This document shows, piece by piece, positions 23,262-35,054 of a stretch of DNA of 64,000 nt (its first letter is position 1; every line of letters starts with the position of its first letter). Both the position numbers and the translations under genes were made by a program. Source of the DNA: Diphasiastrum complanatum (taxonomy: Eukaryota > Streptophyta > Lycopodiopsida > Lycopodiales > Lycopodiaceae); the NCBI GenBank assembly GCA_029204225.1, contig MU831859.1, positions 1-64,000 on the forward strand, given 5' to 3'. A model generated the notes under the pieces. That model was not told where the DNA came from. It saw nothing but the letters and a program-made list of their open reading frames with translations, and did no database searches.

Positions 23262-25030
23262 TTGGATCACATCTACCAGGAGGTGGAGCTTGAGGATCTT
23301 GGATTTTGCAGTTCTTTTGGTGTAGCTCTTTGCTTCTTCTTCCAGGTGTTGGAATTCAATTTCAAGTAGGTGGATTCTCAAATCCTTGGTGTACTTTCAG
23401 CCTAAAGATCATAATTGTGGATTTGTTCCATGAATTTTGAAGGAAATCATTGAATTTTTAATGAATTTAGTGAATTTTTCACCTAGAATTGATGGTTTTT
23501 GCAAGGAATTCATAATAGGATCTAGTGTAGTACGTGTTCCAGATTTTACTTGTTGTTTTACAGTCATTACAGAATTTAATGATTGCATGTTGATTGAAAA
23601 GTCCAAAGGTTGATTAGATAGTGATTTTGGACCAAAATTTGGGGTTTTTGGAACATAAATTGGCTATGGAAACCATGTTTGACTTGAATTAGGGATTTAC
23701 AGGTATTTGGATCTGAAGGCACGAATTTGTGAATTTCCCCCATGAATTTGGGTCAAAATTGTCAAAAATCATGGTTTTTTGATGTTTTTTGGACTAATTT
23801 TGGGGTAGATCTCAAAATTCTCAGCCAAGAATCGGTATGTACGTTTTCAGAGATGTAATGAAGCTGTCCCTAAGCTTTCATGAAGTTTGGTAGGGATTAG
23901 GCACCATTAGGGGGCTCAAAACATTCAAAAATAGTGTATTCTTGATGATTTTTGAGCATGAATACCTCTCAATTGGGGGTCTGAACATGTTGGTTCTTGT
24001 TACAACCTGAGAGATATTTGTATTGCCTCTGATTTGAGCCATCATGCATCCAATTTGGATAGATTTTCACTAGACACCAACATATTGTAGTTTTGCTTGT
24101 TGAAGGAGGCCAAAAATGCGTTTTTTGCATAATCTGAGCTTATGATTTTTTGCTGGACCTGTTAGAAACTTCTATGACTCTCTAATGAACCTTAGTAGAG
24201 TGCTTGTAACCTCTGATCCAAGGCTTTTTGGGCTGGGATGTGTTTTTTGATGATACCTCTCCAAAAATGCGCCCTCCTACCTGTTTTTCAGGCATTTAAT
24301 GCTTGCACGTGTGAAGATAGGGGGTGCAAGGTGACATGGCAAGTGCCTTGTAGACCCACTCTCCCTCTGTATTGTGCTTTACAACGACCAATTTGGTGTC
24401 CTGTAGAGAAAGTTATGGCCGTCTGAAGTTTGGCAATTTTGAATCAAAATTTGCAAAATTTTGGAATTGTTCTGATGCATGCATGCTTGTAAATCAGTGT
24501 AGTGCTTTTCTTGATGATGGAAATGTATGGATAGACCTGTATGCATGCTTAAATGCATGTTGCATGCGTAACCAGTGATTTTGATCAGTAGAATTCTTGC
24601 ATGTGACTATTTTTGGCAATTCTAGATCAAAAAGCAGATTTCCTAGCAACTAGGCCATTTACAGAAATTTTTTATTTTTTTGAAAAAGTCAGTGCATGTC
24701 GAGTTAGTTCCATGAAAAATCTTTTGAAATGATATGGATTTAAGACAGTGGCTATGGTTTTGCAAAATCGGTCTGATTAATCGATTTTCATAGTTGGTCC
24801 ATTTCGAACGGATTTCGAAAATCCTAATTTTTTGTAAAAGTTAGTGGTTGGTCATAAAAAGTGTTGTTGCATGATCTATTCTGATATTGATTTTGCGAAA
24901 GTTTGCTCAAACGAGTGAAAGACCTTGCTGAATGATATCAGCCAATTATGAAGCTTTTGAACGTTTCACTTATTGGTTGATGATTGGATCTCGACTAATT
25001 TAAGCAAATTTTGCATGTCAAGAAATCAAT

Positions 25031-25920
25031 ATGGCAAACGATAATGGAAATGCAGCTCTCGATGGTCAAGTCCCAATGCCTACCTATCTGCAAATTTGTC
25101 AGTCATTAAGCCAAGTGCTTAATAAGATAAACAACAGGAACACTTTACGTGATCAACAAATGGAAGTACTGTTAAATCACGTGAGAGCTTTGTCTGCTCC
25201 AAATTTGGGCTTTCAGCCTTAACCATTTTTGGGGGAGAAGAAAGAGAAGAAGCCTGAAATTGTGGATGACTGGTTAACCAAGTGGACCGGTTATTTTAAT
25301 CTACACGGAAATTCTGAGGAGAAAAAGATAGAGAGTGTTATTCTGTTCTTCTGTGGTAAAGCTTCGTCGTGGTGGCATGATTTACAACCTAAACCTACCA
25401 CATGGGACGAGTTTATGGAGGTGTTCAGAAAGTCATTTGTGGTTGTGGATGACTCGGATTTTTACCAAAGATTTGTGAATTGCAAAATGGGTACTCGGAG
25501 TTTGGACTCGTACCTACAAGATTTTATGAATTTGTGGAATAAAGTCCCCTCGTTCGATGCAAAACTGGCACTGTGGCAGTTTATCCTAGGTCTGCCTGCA
25601 AATTATCAGTATGAGTGTAAGCGTAACGTGCTTCAAACCTTTGATGATGTAGTTCATGTCGCGAAAGCGTACGACTCCACAGTTGTGGCATCTAGGAAGC
25701 AATTACAAGCTAATCCATCTGGATCATCTGGACCCAGCCAGAAAAAAGAGAAGAAAAGAGTTCATGGAAATAAGAATAAAAAATATTTCGACGAACTGGA
25801 TCAAGCTGCATTTGAATTTAGACAAAAGAAAAAGTTGTCCCGGAAAAAGGCTAGAAGGACCAATGTTTGTTTCCATTGTGGTCAGTCTGGACACGTTATG
25901 AAATTCTGCCTAGAACGAAA
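25031..25920 (+). pseudogene. Ty3/Gypsy gag with zinc knuckle (remnant)
   Basis: Starts MANDNGNAALDGQVPMPTYL. After an in-frame TAA at 25220, the same frame continues through the retrotransposon gag domain (WWHDLQPKPTTWDEFMEVF, LDSYLQDFMNLWNKVPSF, LGLPANYQYE). A basic region leads to the CCHC knuckle CFHCGQSGHVMKFC near 25868-25908, which has canonical CX2CX4HX4C spacing. Directly after the knuckle the sequence switches to integrase, so everything between was deleted. The early stop and the deletion make it non-functional as an autonomous polyprotein. Confidence 0.88.
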
Positions 25921-26758
25921 GGTCACTTTTGGTCAGCTGTATTCCATAAGCTTGAAACCTCGCTTAGTTTTAGTTCTTCTGATTATCCTGAATCAGACGG
26001 CCAGACTGAAAGAACTAATCAGACTATGGAGGACATGTTGAGAACTTATGTGTCTCACAGACAATCTCAATGGGAAGATTATATTCCTTTGATTGAGTTT
26101 GCTTATAACAATAGAAAACATTCTGCTACTGGTTATAGTCCGTTTATGCTGATGTACGGTTTTCAACCTAGATTTCCGGTAAATGTGGAGACAAAGTCTA
26201 TTAAGATCCAGAAAGTTGCAGATTTCTTGCATGATATGCACGAAATGTTGCAAGTGGCCCGTGATTGTATTCGGAGTGCTCAGGATAGAGCTAAGCACTA
26301 TGCTGATCTTAAGAGGTCTCCTTGAGATTTTAAAGTTGATGACTGGGTATATCTTAGAACACCTAAGGATTCTAAGACTATGAGTACAGGGAAGCATTAT
26401 AAATTGTTAACGAGATATTGTGGACCATTTCGGATTATAAAGAAAATTGGTTCTTTAGCTTACGAATTAGATCTTCAGACGAGACTATAGCTCACCCAGT
26501 GTTTCATGTAAGCCGATTGAAATTAAGTTTGCATGAAGGTGAAGTAGTTGGTTCAGAGGAAGATCTTACCCATTTGGAGGACTCATCGCTTAGTGTTCCT
26601 TTGGAACCTGAAAAGGTACTCAGAACCAGAGATAAACGATTGAGAAATAGTTCTATCTCTGAGTGCTTGATCAGGTGGAAGGGACGGACTGAGGATGATG
26701 ATTCATGGGAAAGGGTCGAAAGCATAAAAAAGAATTTTCCTAGTTTTCCTTTCTAGAG
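25917..26758 (+). pseudogene. Chromovirus integrase C-terminal part and chromodomain (remnant)
   Basis: Begins inside the integrase core at GHFWSAVFHKL, continues through the conserved YPESDGQTERTNQTMEDML and EFAYNNRKHSATGYSPFML, and is interrupted by TGA at 26323 just before DFKVDDWVYL. After a frame change near 26490 the sequence HPVFHVSRLK leads to a chromodomain-like end (CLIRWKGRTEDDDSWERVES), the mark of chromoviruses. The first two acidic integrase residues are missing with the deletion. Confidence 0.88.
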
Positions 26759-26769
26759 ATAGAAATGGT

Positions 26770-26784
26770 TTAAGGGGGGAAGAA
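26770..26784 (+). other. Polypurine tract of the chromovirus
   Basis: AAGGGGGGAAGAA lies immediately before the right LTR start (TGTTATG at 26785), the expected primer for plus-strand DNA synthesis. Confidence 0.8.
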
Positions 26785-27272
26785 TGTTATGTCCATGTCC
26801 TGTACAAGGGAATCGAAATTAATCCTGACGTGGATAGCCGGTCACTCCAGTTGTATGTGGTTATTAGTTATGCTACATCATTTCGGACGTGGTCGTATTA
26901 AGTAATTAATAATCATATGAGGGCCCAAACCTATAATTGCACATAGGAGCACATGCATGGTGAAGACTGCTTTAATGCAAGAATAGGAGATCAATAGCTC
27001 AATTTAGGTTGCATGGGGATCCTAAAGGGAATATTCGCTCTCTCTTGAAAAGAATAAGTCTAGTGGAAACTCGCCCATCCTCCTATTGTGAATTGTGATT
27101 CTTGAGCCAGTCCTTCCTCTCCTCTCTTGTGTTCTTCACTGTGGCTTGGGGGTGGATTGGTTAGGGTATTGACTAGCCTCTCTATATTGGTTGGGTGGTT
27201 CATGCTCCACAAGTGTCCTTTTGGTTTGCATGTGATTGGAACCCTGTAGATCTTCACTTGGTGGTTCTTACA
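26785..27272 (+). repeat. Right LTR of the chromovirus element
   Basis: Starts TGTTATGTCC and ends GGTTCTTACA, followed by CCCCC. It is six bases longer than the left LTR because of a small indel around ATGCTACATC. Confidence 0.92.
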
Positions 27273-27429
27273 CCCCCTAATGGTCCAAACCCTCAGTAGG
27301 GGAATGATAATATATGCCTTCCCAGCTCACACTATGGAAGCATCATTAGCGACTACTATCAAAATGATCCTAGTGAAGGATTCTCAACAATAATGTATCA
27401 TCCTCTGATTTAGATAGTCCTGCAATTGT

Positions 27430-27906
27430 GTCAGAATGGTGAACTCCTGCAACTTTGTCGCAACACGAACACGAAGCAAAAGCCGAACGAGAATTATTCG
27501 CAAAAGTCAACGTCCCTTGACTCGAAGCATGAACGATTCGCGAATCGTAAAGATACCTCCAAGACCGCAAACCGCAAAGGGACGCAAAACAAAAAGATAC
27601 GAAAGAAATGAAATGAGTGAAGGCAAACGAATGAAACGAAACAAACGAAGAAAAATCTTTCGCGCTGCCAGTTGGCAGCTCAACGGGCTTGGAGTCGTAG
27701 AGCTGAAACGAGTGGCAATGAACAACGCATCTCCCTGTCTTGTGTCATTTGTCTTGATTGCTAGAATAGAATGTGTTCTGTGATGTGCAGTCGCGTATCT
27801 AGGTTCTTGTGAAGCTTTCGCGCAAAAGAAAACTTCAAAGACACAAAATCGTTCGCGAGTACAAAAATGAAAACGAAAAAAAAAAACCAGTTTCGCTTTT
27901 GCAACA
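27430..27906 (+). repeat. Probable 5' LTR of a Copia element
   Basis: The right edge is fixed by the primer site that follows at 27907; the left edge is approximate. The sequence is unusually rich in GAA/TTC words, including ATTCGCGAAT at 27536-27545, and resembles in style the LTRs at 51203-51624 and 61866-62772. Reading frames across it are not coding. Confidence 0.6.
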
Positions 27907-27918
27907 TGGTATCAGAAC
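27907..27918 (+). other. Primer-binding site, initiator-Met tRNA type
   Basis: TGGTATCAGAAC follows the CA end of the LTR directly and precedes the gag ATG by about 50 bases. Confidence 0.8.
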
Positions 27919-27971
27919 TCACAGGTTGTCCCTTCTGATATCCCAACAATGATTATTTTAGACAACACAAT

Positions 27972-28898
27972 ATGGCTACAACAATTCAGACAAGAGTAAC
28001 AATCAGTTTTGATGGCACAAATTACAGAATCTGGAAATTCAAAATCAAAACACTTCTGAAAGGCGAAGGCATCTGGTTGGTGACCGAACTCTCTGAGGTG
28101 CAGCCTCTAGAGGGAGACCCGAGGAGAGCTGAATGGATCAGGAAAGATGAGCGCGCAATGGCGATCATCGTTTCATCCATAAATAAAGATCTATTCATGC
28201 TGACTGAAGACTGCGAAAGCAGCCATGCAGCATGGGAAAGATTTAAACAGAAGTATGAAGTGAGGACTAAAGCTTCAGTCATGCACCTTCACAATCAGCT
28301 GCAATCCATACGATGGGATGGCAATCAGTTGGATCAGCACGTTGAAAAGATCAGAACGATCTTCGCTCAGCTCGCTGCATCAGGACAGGAGCACCAGGTC
28401 CCAGCACCACAACAGTTGATGTACTTCATGAAATCTCTATCGATGTCCTATCAGCCGCTGAGAATGCTCATACTGAGTCTACCAGATATGACATTCGACA
28501 AAGCAGTCAGTCTTGTTGCTGATGAGAGACTGATGAGAGACAAAGGAGAGGGAAGCAGTGATCAAGAGAAGGCTCTCTTCATGAAAAGAAAGAAAAAAAC
28601 AAGAACAAGCCAAGATTCAAGAAGACAAAGTCATCGAATCAACAATCTTTTTTCTATGATCACTGCCACAAACCAAACCATACGGCCAACAAATGTTGGT
28701 TCAATCCAGCAATACCTTGCATGCACTGCAAGAAGAAGGGGCATTCTGCATACGATTGTAGATTCAACCCAAAAAGAAAAAACAAAGCTGAAAAAGCTAA
28801 TATTGCAGAGTCATCAAAGGATGTTGATAGAGGTGACAAAGCTTTCACGATACTCGATGAAGCTTAAACGAGCTACACTGAACATGACTACAATGTAG
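27972..28898 (+). pseudogene. Ty1/Copia gag (frameshifted)
   Basis: MATTIQTRVTISFDGTNYRIW with WKFKIKTLL is the N-terminal signature of Copia gag; the UBN2-type domain follows (AAWERFKQKYE, LHNQLQSIRWDG, MKSLSMSYQPL). The frame is lost in an A-rich run near 28593-28599. The adjacent frame then carries two zinc knuckles, the first degraded and the second intact (CMHCKKKGHSAYDC). A single-base change in a homopolymer explains the shift. Confidence 0.88.
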
Positions 28899-29838
28899 TC
28901 ATTGATTCAGGAGCAACATCACACATCACTTGCAACAAGAAGATCTTGTTCGACTTCAGAGAGATAAAAAATAATAGAGCAATGATTCTAGGTGATGGGA
29001 GCAGACATGATGTCAAAGGCATCAGCACTCTACAGCTGCAAACACAGTCAGGCCAAGTAGAGCTGCCAGGAGCACTCTATGTGCCCTCACTCAGAATAGA
29101 TCTGCTATTTGTCTCCAAGATGGCAGATCTTGGCATTCGAGTTTTGTTTGTCGAGAAAACGACAAACAAGTTGCTGACGGTCGGATGCAGAGAAGGAAAC
29201 CTCTACCAGGCCAAGATAATCAGCAACTCTGATAGCATATAAATGCATCAAAAAATGAAGATCAGCTCTGGCATAGGAGAATGTATCATCTGAACATGCG
29301 GAGCCTGCATGACATGAGTAGAAAAGACATAGTCACAAGTCTCTTGATTTCAAGGCCCGAAACCAAGTTTTGCAAGCCTGTCAAAAAGGCAAGCAACATC
29401 GGAATCCATTCACGCATGAGGGAAGAAGAACCAAGAACGTTCTTGAGCTCGACCACTCTGATGTCTGTGGACCGATGAAGATGGATTTGCTCTCAAGTTC
29501 GAGGTATTTTCTGACGTTCATAGATGATTACAGCCAGATGACCACGATCTACTACTTAAAGAAGAAATCCGAAGTGTTTGATTCCTTCAAGAAGTTCGTG
29601 GCATTTGCAGAGCGACACACCTCGAAAAAAATACAGATCCTTAGATCTGACAACGGAGGTGAATACAAAAGCAAAGAATTCACAAAATTCCACGAAGAAC
29701 AGGAGATTGAACACCAATTCGCTCTTGCATACACACTAGAATACAATGGTGTAGTAGAAAGAATAAAGAGAACGCTAATTGAAGGAGCCAGATGCATGAT
29801 GGCACAGGCTTAGTTGCCAAGTCAATTCTGGGCCGAAC
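28899..29838 (+). pseudogene. Ty1/Copia protease and integrase remnant
   Basis: Protease active-site sequence VIDSGATSHITC lies near 28900-28935 and is followed by LYVPSLRIDLLFVSKMADLG. After frame changes near 29245 and 29370 come the GAG-pre-integrase region (LWHRRMYHLN, then CQKGKQHRNPF) and the integrase core ([46 protein letters not shown]). The copy stops at about QFWAE (29838) and nothing of RT follows, so the 3' half is lost. Confidence 0.88.
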
Positions 29839-30582
29839 GTCCTTGTCTACGTCAACATTCCCTGATTCGTTGATCGTATACACCATGTATAGTTGTCACA
29901 CAAGCCAAATACTTCCAAACACAACGGCTTACCTAATTAGGTGACAAATATTTTTCTGTAATTTTTACATGGATGAATTCTATAAATGGATCATCCAGGC
30001 ACACTCTACGTGATGCTCCATCTATGAGACGAATGATTTTGAGCCTCCCAGTTACGTTGTCATTCTGGTTGTAATTGTTATTTTGTTGTGCTTCAATGTA
30101 ATATAGTAGCAACATGTTTTTCTATCTGTGTATAACGTAAATGAATGCTTGTTGTGATTTGAATGCACTTCATTGCTGTTTAATCACACTTGTTCACTCA
30201 CTCTGATCAGAACACGGACGTCTAAGACTCAGTTTCTAATCGGACGATGGCATCTTTGACGCCTGAGGAACTTGAGCTGTCAGACTGCTCTTTCAATCTA
30301 TTTCAGAACTAAACTTCTGACTAAATCCATTTTTCAATAATACCACACACAAACCATTTCTAATCTCTTCGGTGGACTATACTCATTTTTATTTTGTGAG
30401 TATGAACTAATTTATAAGATCTTGTTGGGCAACAAAATATTTAGACTGTGATTATACTTAGCATAAACATTCTCTTAGACAATTTTTGCATCTAGTAGCC
30501 CATTGCAATGGGAGAGCTATTTCCCAAAAATTCCTGCTCTCTTCTCTGTTCGCGTTCTCCATACTCCCTTGTCCCATCAGAT
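29839..30582 (+). repeat. Gene-free; right part probably a Copia 5' LTR
   Basis: No coding sequence recognised. The right edge (...TCCCATCA near 30580) abuts a tRNA-Met primer site, so at least the last few hundred bases are probably the 5' LTR of the Copia gag that follows. The left limit is not defined. Confidence 0.45.
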
Positions 30583-30594
30583 TGGTATCAGAGC
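30583..30594 (+). other. Primer-binding site, initiator-Met tRNA type
   Basis: TGGTATCAGAGC, followed after about 50 bases by a Copia gag start. Confidence 0.8.
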
Positions 30595-30645
30595 ATAGCT
30601 CAAATAAACTGAGAGATTAAGTTTGTTCTATTTGTATTACTGTTA

Positions 30646-31510
30646 ACATGTCTCATGTTGGTAGCCCTTTCGTCGTCATCATCCAACGAAGCTAGAATCA
30701 TTTACAAGTTTAATGATTCTAACTTCTACATATGGAAGTTAAAACTCTGGATGATGTTGATAGATAGAGATCTTTGGAATGTAGTAGAAGGTTCTGACCT
30801 AGAATCAGAAGATGGTGATCAAGTAAAGGCCTTCCTTAGCATGTATCACACTCAATCTCGCCGACTTACAAATATCTCATGTTACCACATGCAAAACCTC
30901 TAAGGAAGCACTGGACTTACTATCAAGCTTGTATGAGACTCATAATGTAACCACTAGATTTCATCTTATTAGGAAGTTATTAACTCTTAGCATGTCTGAT
31001 TCTATTGCCATCACTTCTCACATCAACAGCTTCAAATCTTTAATGGATCAGTTATCAACTATAGGATGTGCTATTCAAGATGATGATGCCATTATGACCT
31101 TGCTTTCTTCTCTTCCAAAGTCGTAGGAACACTTTGTGGTGATGATCTCCACACAACCCAACCTCACTCTTCAAAAGGTGATCGGTCATCTACTTCAAGA
31201 AGAAATGCAGAGAAAGACCAGCAGCCTATCCATCAAAGATGAGTCCTTGGCCCTATACACCAAGAAGAAAGACTATTCCAAGGAAAAGAATCAAGCACAG
31301 CTGTAGCGACAGCATAAGCCTCACACTCAAGGTGAGAATAGTGGATTGTGCAAGAAGCTTTTATGTAGGTATTGCAAGAGAGCCAATCATGACATCAAAG
31401 AGTATCGTATCTGCATCTACAACAAGGCAAAGAAGCAACAACAGTAGCAATCAAATTCCTCCAATGCGATGGAATTCAAGGAGCAAGATACACATCTGTT
31501 AATGGCTTAC
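30646..31510 (+). pseudogene. Ty1/Copia gag remnant, second family
   Basis: Gag sequence in two main frames: IIYKFNDSNFYIWKLKLWMM (an N-terminal Copia gag signature), then from about 30920 SLYETHNVTTRFHLIRKLL and SFKSLMDQLSTIGC. A TAG at about 31124 lies where Trp is usual (before EHFVVMIS). A degraded knuckle, CRYCKRANHDIKEY, has Tyr where the last Cys should be. It is a different family from the gag at 27972. Confidence 0.85.
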
Positions 31511-31519
31511 AACAGTGGC

Positions 31520-32285
31520 AACAAAAACCACGATAGCTGGTATCTGGACAGCGGTGCTACCCAACGCATGACCTCTCACAAGGAATAGTTTACCGAGTAT
31601 GCAGCTTACAGCATAGATCAATTCATCTACCTCGGAGATTTAAGCACCATATGCGTGGAAGGCAAAGGGACAATCAAGATCGCATTCAAAAACAATCTTT
31701 CTATTTATGTCACCAATGTTCTTCATGTATCTCAGTTGTTAAAGAACCTATTGTCAGTTTCTAAGATGACTGATGAGGGCTACACTATTACTTTCTCATC
31801 TGAACAGTGTACAATCTTCGATGAAGATACTACTCTGACTACATGCACTAGAGTCGAAAAAATTTACGTACTCTCTAATTTAGTTACATTAGCTACCTTC
31901 TCATGAAAATGTAAATGATAATGCTATTCTGTGGCATAGTCGATTTGGACTCGTGAATACAAGATCACTTTCCTATATGCATTGTAATAATTTAGTTGAT
32001 GAATTACATTTCCCTTCTTCATTGGATAGGAACTCTTTCTTTTGTGAATCATGCATCTATGGGGAGCACTCTAGAAGAAAGTTTTCCACATCAAAAGAAA
32101 ACATGTATTGGATCTTGTACATAGCGATCTTTGTGGTCCAATGCCAACTCCGTCCTTAGGAGATGCAATCTATTTTCTCACTTTCATAGATGTTTATTCT
32201 AGATGGTCTACAGTCATGTTCCTTAAGCACAAATTAGAAGCCTTTGAATGCTTCAAGAGATTCAAGGCCATGGTTAAACATTGAG
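31520..32285 (+). pseudogene. Ty1/Copia protease and start of integrase, truncated
   Basis: Protease motif WYLDSGATQRMTSHKE is followed by an in-frame TAG and by VTNVLHVSQLLKNLLSVSKM. The integrase zinc region keeps CESCIYGEHSRRKF, and the core begins with YFLTFIDVYSRW. The match ends at about KRFKAMVKH (32283), in the middle of the integrase core, where sequence of another element begins. The RT/RNase H part at 35055 may be the other half of the same original element. Confidence 0.82.
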
Positions 32286-32968
32286 ATAATTTTTGTTTGA
32301 AGTAGAATGATTTGCATGAATAGATCCACTTTCTTGAATAAATCTATTTTTTAGGATGAACAATTTTTAAGAATCCATAATGTTTTAGATAGTTTAAATT
32401 CAGATTTTGTAACAGGATGTTTGTTGATAGATTGATGATGAATCGATTTATCCGGAATGAATAAACTGACTGTTGCTGGAAATCTTGAATTATGGTTTGC
32501 ATGTGAGGATTTAAGGTTTTTTCTAGACTAATCCTCTTGTGCTTCATGCAAACTGTGAACTGAAAACATAGAATGGATATTGTAAATTTTTGATTCAATA
32601 GAAAACAGATAAAGACTTTGAGTAAGTGATGCATGCAGATGAACCTCTGTGAAGCTTTTCTTGGATTGTTGCTCACTGCCTATGAGTTGGATAACCTGCA
32701 GTAACAAAGAATTAGGTGTATGAACATCTGATTGTTTACCAAGTTTGATTTTGGACTACCATGAAGGTGATGAATTTTTATTTTGGAATAGATCAACCCA
32801 TTTGGAAGATTTATAGCTTAATGTATATTTTGGAATCTGAGTACTTATTCAGATGGAAAGATCAGACTAAGAATAATGATTCATGGGTAAGATTTGAAAG
32901 CTTAAGAGATAATTACATGTTTTCTTTTTTCCGTTCCGAAGGATAGAATCTGTTTAAGGGAGGAAGAA
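32286..32968 (+). pseudogene. 3' end of a second chromovirus, chromodomain remnant
   Basis: At 32836-32935 the frame reads EYLFRWKDQTKNNDSWVRFE, a chromodomain-like end similar to that of the element at 22.8-27.3 kb. It is followed by the polypurine tract TTTAAGGGAGGAAGAA and an LTR. Sequence from 32286 to about 32760 is not recognised and may be part of the same decayed element. Confidence 0.7.
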
Positions 32969-33457
32969 TGTTACGGCCATATTCAGCTAAGGACATGGAA
33001 TAGTCCTAATATGATAGACCGACCCTCCAGTGTTCGAAATTATTGGTCACACCTAGATTTTATTCCATGCCGAGGCTTGTTGGTGACTTATGACCTTGAG
33101 AGGACCCAGACACTCTAATTGAGACATATGGAGTAGTGCATGTACGTGTGACTGATATAGGCAAGAGAAATGCATGAAGAGCTGTGATCTATTTATAGTT
33201 GACCTACATGGGAATTGCATGTGCTCATGCACATGACCCTACTCTCTATATATTGAGGTAGTGATTATTCCATCGACGACTTTGGTCTAGGTTACCAGTT
33301 GAGCTCTTCTCCTCTTGTTATCACATGGCATGGCTTGGGGGCTAGATCCAGGAGGATTCTCTGGGAGGGATCTAGGACTGGTTGGGTGGTTTTGCTCCAT
33401 TGTCTCTCTTGTGTTTTCCTATCCTCATCTTAGGGGTTTTCCCTAGTGGTTTTCACA
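32969..33457 (+). repeat. 3' LTR of the second chromovirus
   Basis: Starts TGTTACGGCC right after the polypurine tract and ends GGTTTTCACA. It shares motif order with the LTRs at 22767/26785 (a GGCTTGGGGG block, GGTTGGGTGGTT, CTTGTGTTTTCC) but is a diverged subfamily. The 5' part of the element is not in place. Confidence 0.75.
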
Positions 33458-33745
33458 GAGAGAGTGATCCCTCTTCCCACAAGTTACAACCTTTTATAGC
33501 AAGTCCAAACCTAAATTCAAACTTGGTTTCCCTCCATAATAGAAAACCCTACTATCATTGTGACTAGATTCAATGGCTCTACTACTCAAATTCTAAAACT
33601 TGTGTAATATGACTTCCCACACTTTTCAAAAGTGTTTATTTAAATTATTTTAGACTAATGCAACTTTTAAAAGTCAAACTCTAAGTATAATATAAAATTG
33701 GCCTCAAATGCCATATAAACAAATGTAGCGACTTTGACTAAACTA
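33457..33745 (-). repeat. Truncated LTR of a minus-strand Copia (inverted partner at 36553)
   Basis: Follows the minus-strand Copia RNase H tail and a purine-rich GAAGAGGGAGTG. It is an imperfect reverse complement of 36553-36850 (shared blocks include TATGGCATTTGAGGCC, TTTTCTATTATGGAGGGAAA and TATAAAAGGTTGTAAC). It ends at GAGAGAG next to the chromovirus LTR, exactly where its partner continues into a long CT tract. Confidence 0.75.
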
Positions 33746-34800
33746 TTTGAAATCTGGCACACTCCCTCTTCGACTAGTTTTAGCATGGACTTTGATAACA
33801 CTCCAAGTGACGTCCTATTCTTCATAAACAAGTCCTTTCCCAATTCTTTGGTGAAGATATTAGCTACACATTCCCTTGAAGAAACATGCTGAAGCTTCAC
33901 CTCCTTTGACATGACTTGCTCCCTCCCAAAGTGATATGCCACCTCAATGTGCTTGCTCCTAGCATGAAAGATAGGATTGCTTGCCAAACATTGGGCTGAT
34001 AGATTGTCACAAAAGATGATTGGGCTCTTTGGAAAATCTAGCAAGTGAAGATCCTTGATCATCCTCTTCACCCATACCATCTCCTTTGTGCAATAGGTAA
34101 GTGCTTTGTACTCGGCCTCACTAGATGACAATGCAATAGTGGCTTGTTTCTTCGACATCTATGATATAGCTCCATCACCTATGAAAATACAATAACCACT
34201 TATGGATTTCCTATCCATTTTATCTCCAGCATAGTTTGAATCTAAAAATCCAAAAAGGTTAGATGATGATCCCTCATACAATATGCCAAAATCTCGAGTT
34301 CCCATGATATACCCCAAAACTCATTTTCCTAGCTTCCAATGCTCCACACTAGGATCCTGCATGAATTGACTCAATCTTCCAACACAATAGCTTAGATCTA
34401 GTCTACCAATGGTTAGATAGATGAGTGAGCCAACTATCTTCCTACAAAGAGTAATGTCCTTAAAGGATCTATCATTACCTCTGATAATTAGCTTTACATG
34501 AACTCCATTGGTGTATCATAAGCTCTTGCATCTACTATATTTAGAATAGAATTAGCATAACTCTCTTGAAAAATGAAAGTAGATTGATAAGATCTAATAG
34601 CTTCTATTCCTAAAATCTAATAGCTTCTATCCTCCACATCCTGATTGTTTCCGCCACTCAAGATGATATCATCCACATAGATAAACAAGATGGTAACATC
34701 ATTTTCAACAAACCTATAATAAAGTGAATGATTATACTCACTCATAACAAAGCCTTGAGAGAGTAGAAAAATGTTAAGCTTAGCTTAGATTGTCTTCTTC
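33746..34800 (-). pseudogene. Ty1/Copia RT and RNase H remnant (minus strand)
   Basis: On the minus strand the RT catalytic box FIYVDDIILSGG is visible near 34690-34655, followed by heavily mutated sequence with several stops. The RNase H part at 34158-33760 reads KKQATIALSSSEAEYKALTY, KSPIIFCDNLSAQCLASNP and HARSKHIEVAYHFGRE. Upstream regions (gag to integrase) are absent. It is a distant relative of the Copia at 39-45 kb. Confidence 0.85.
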
Positions 34801-35054
34801 CTCACTCGTTTCATAACCCGGTGGCACTAGTATTTTTCGTTTATAGTGCATTTTATCGTTAGTGGGTTGATCAACATAGGTGCATGTCCGTTTGCATAAG
34901 CCAAATGCCTCCTAGCTAATTGTGAACTTTCATCGAGCAATCTCGTCATGGATGATTAACTCCGCATTATACACAACAGGGTTCGACTGTTGATGGATCC
35001 CCTCGATGTGGGCATTTGGCTCGACGATGTTTTCTTCCGCATTCATATCATCTT
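34801..35054. other. Unclassified spacer between two Copia remnants
   Basis: No recognised motif. It separates a minus-strand from a plus-strand Copia remnant. Confidence 0.5.

Larger units (their letters stand above)
22767..27272 (+). mobile_element. Chromovirus-type Ty3/Gypsy element, internally deleted
   Basis: Complete insertion of 4506 bp. It has LTRs of 482 and 488 bp starting TGTTATGTCC and ending CTTACA, a CCCCC target duplication on both sides (22762-22766 and 27273-27277), a tRNA-Met primer site just after the left LTR and a polypurine tract before the right LTR. Inside, gag is followed immediately by the end of integrase and a chromodomain; protease, RT, RNase H and the front of integrase are gone. 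By eye the LTRs differ at roughly 20 positions plus one small indel (about 4%), so the insertion is older than the Copia at 39-45 kb. It could move only with proteins supplied by another copy. Confidence 0.92.
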
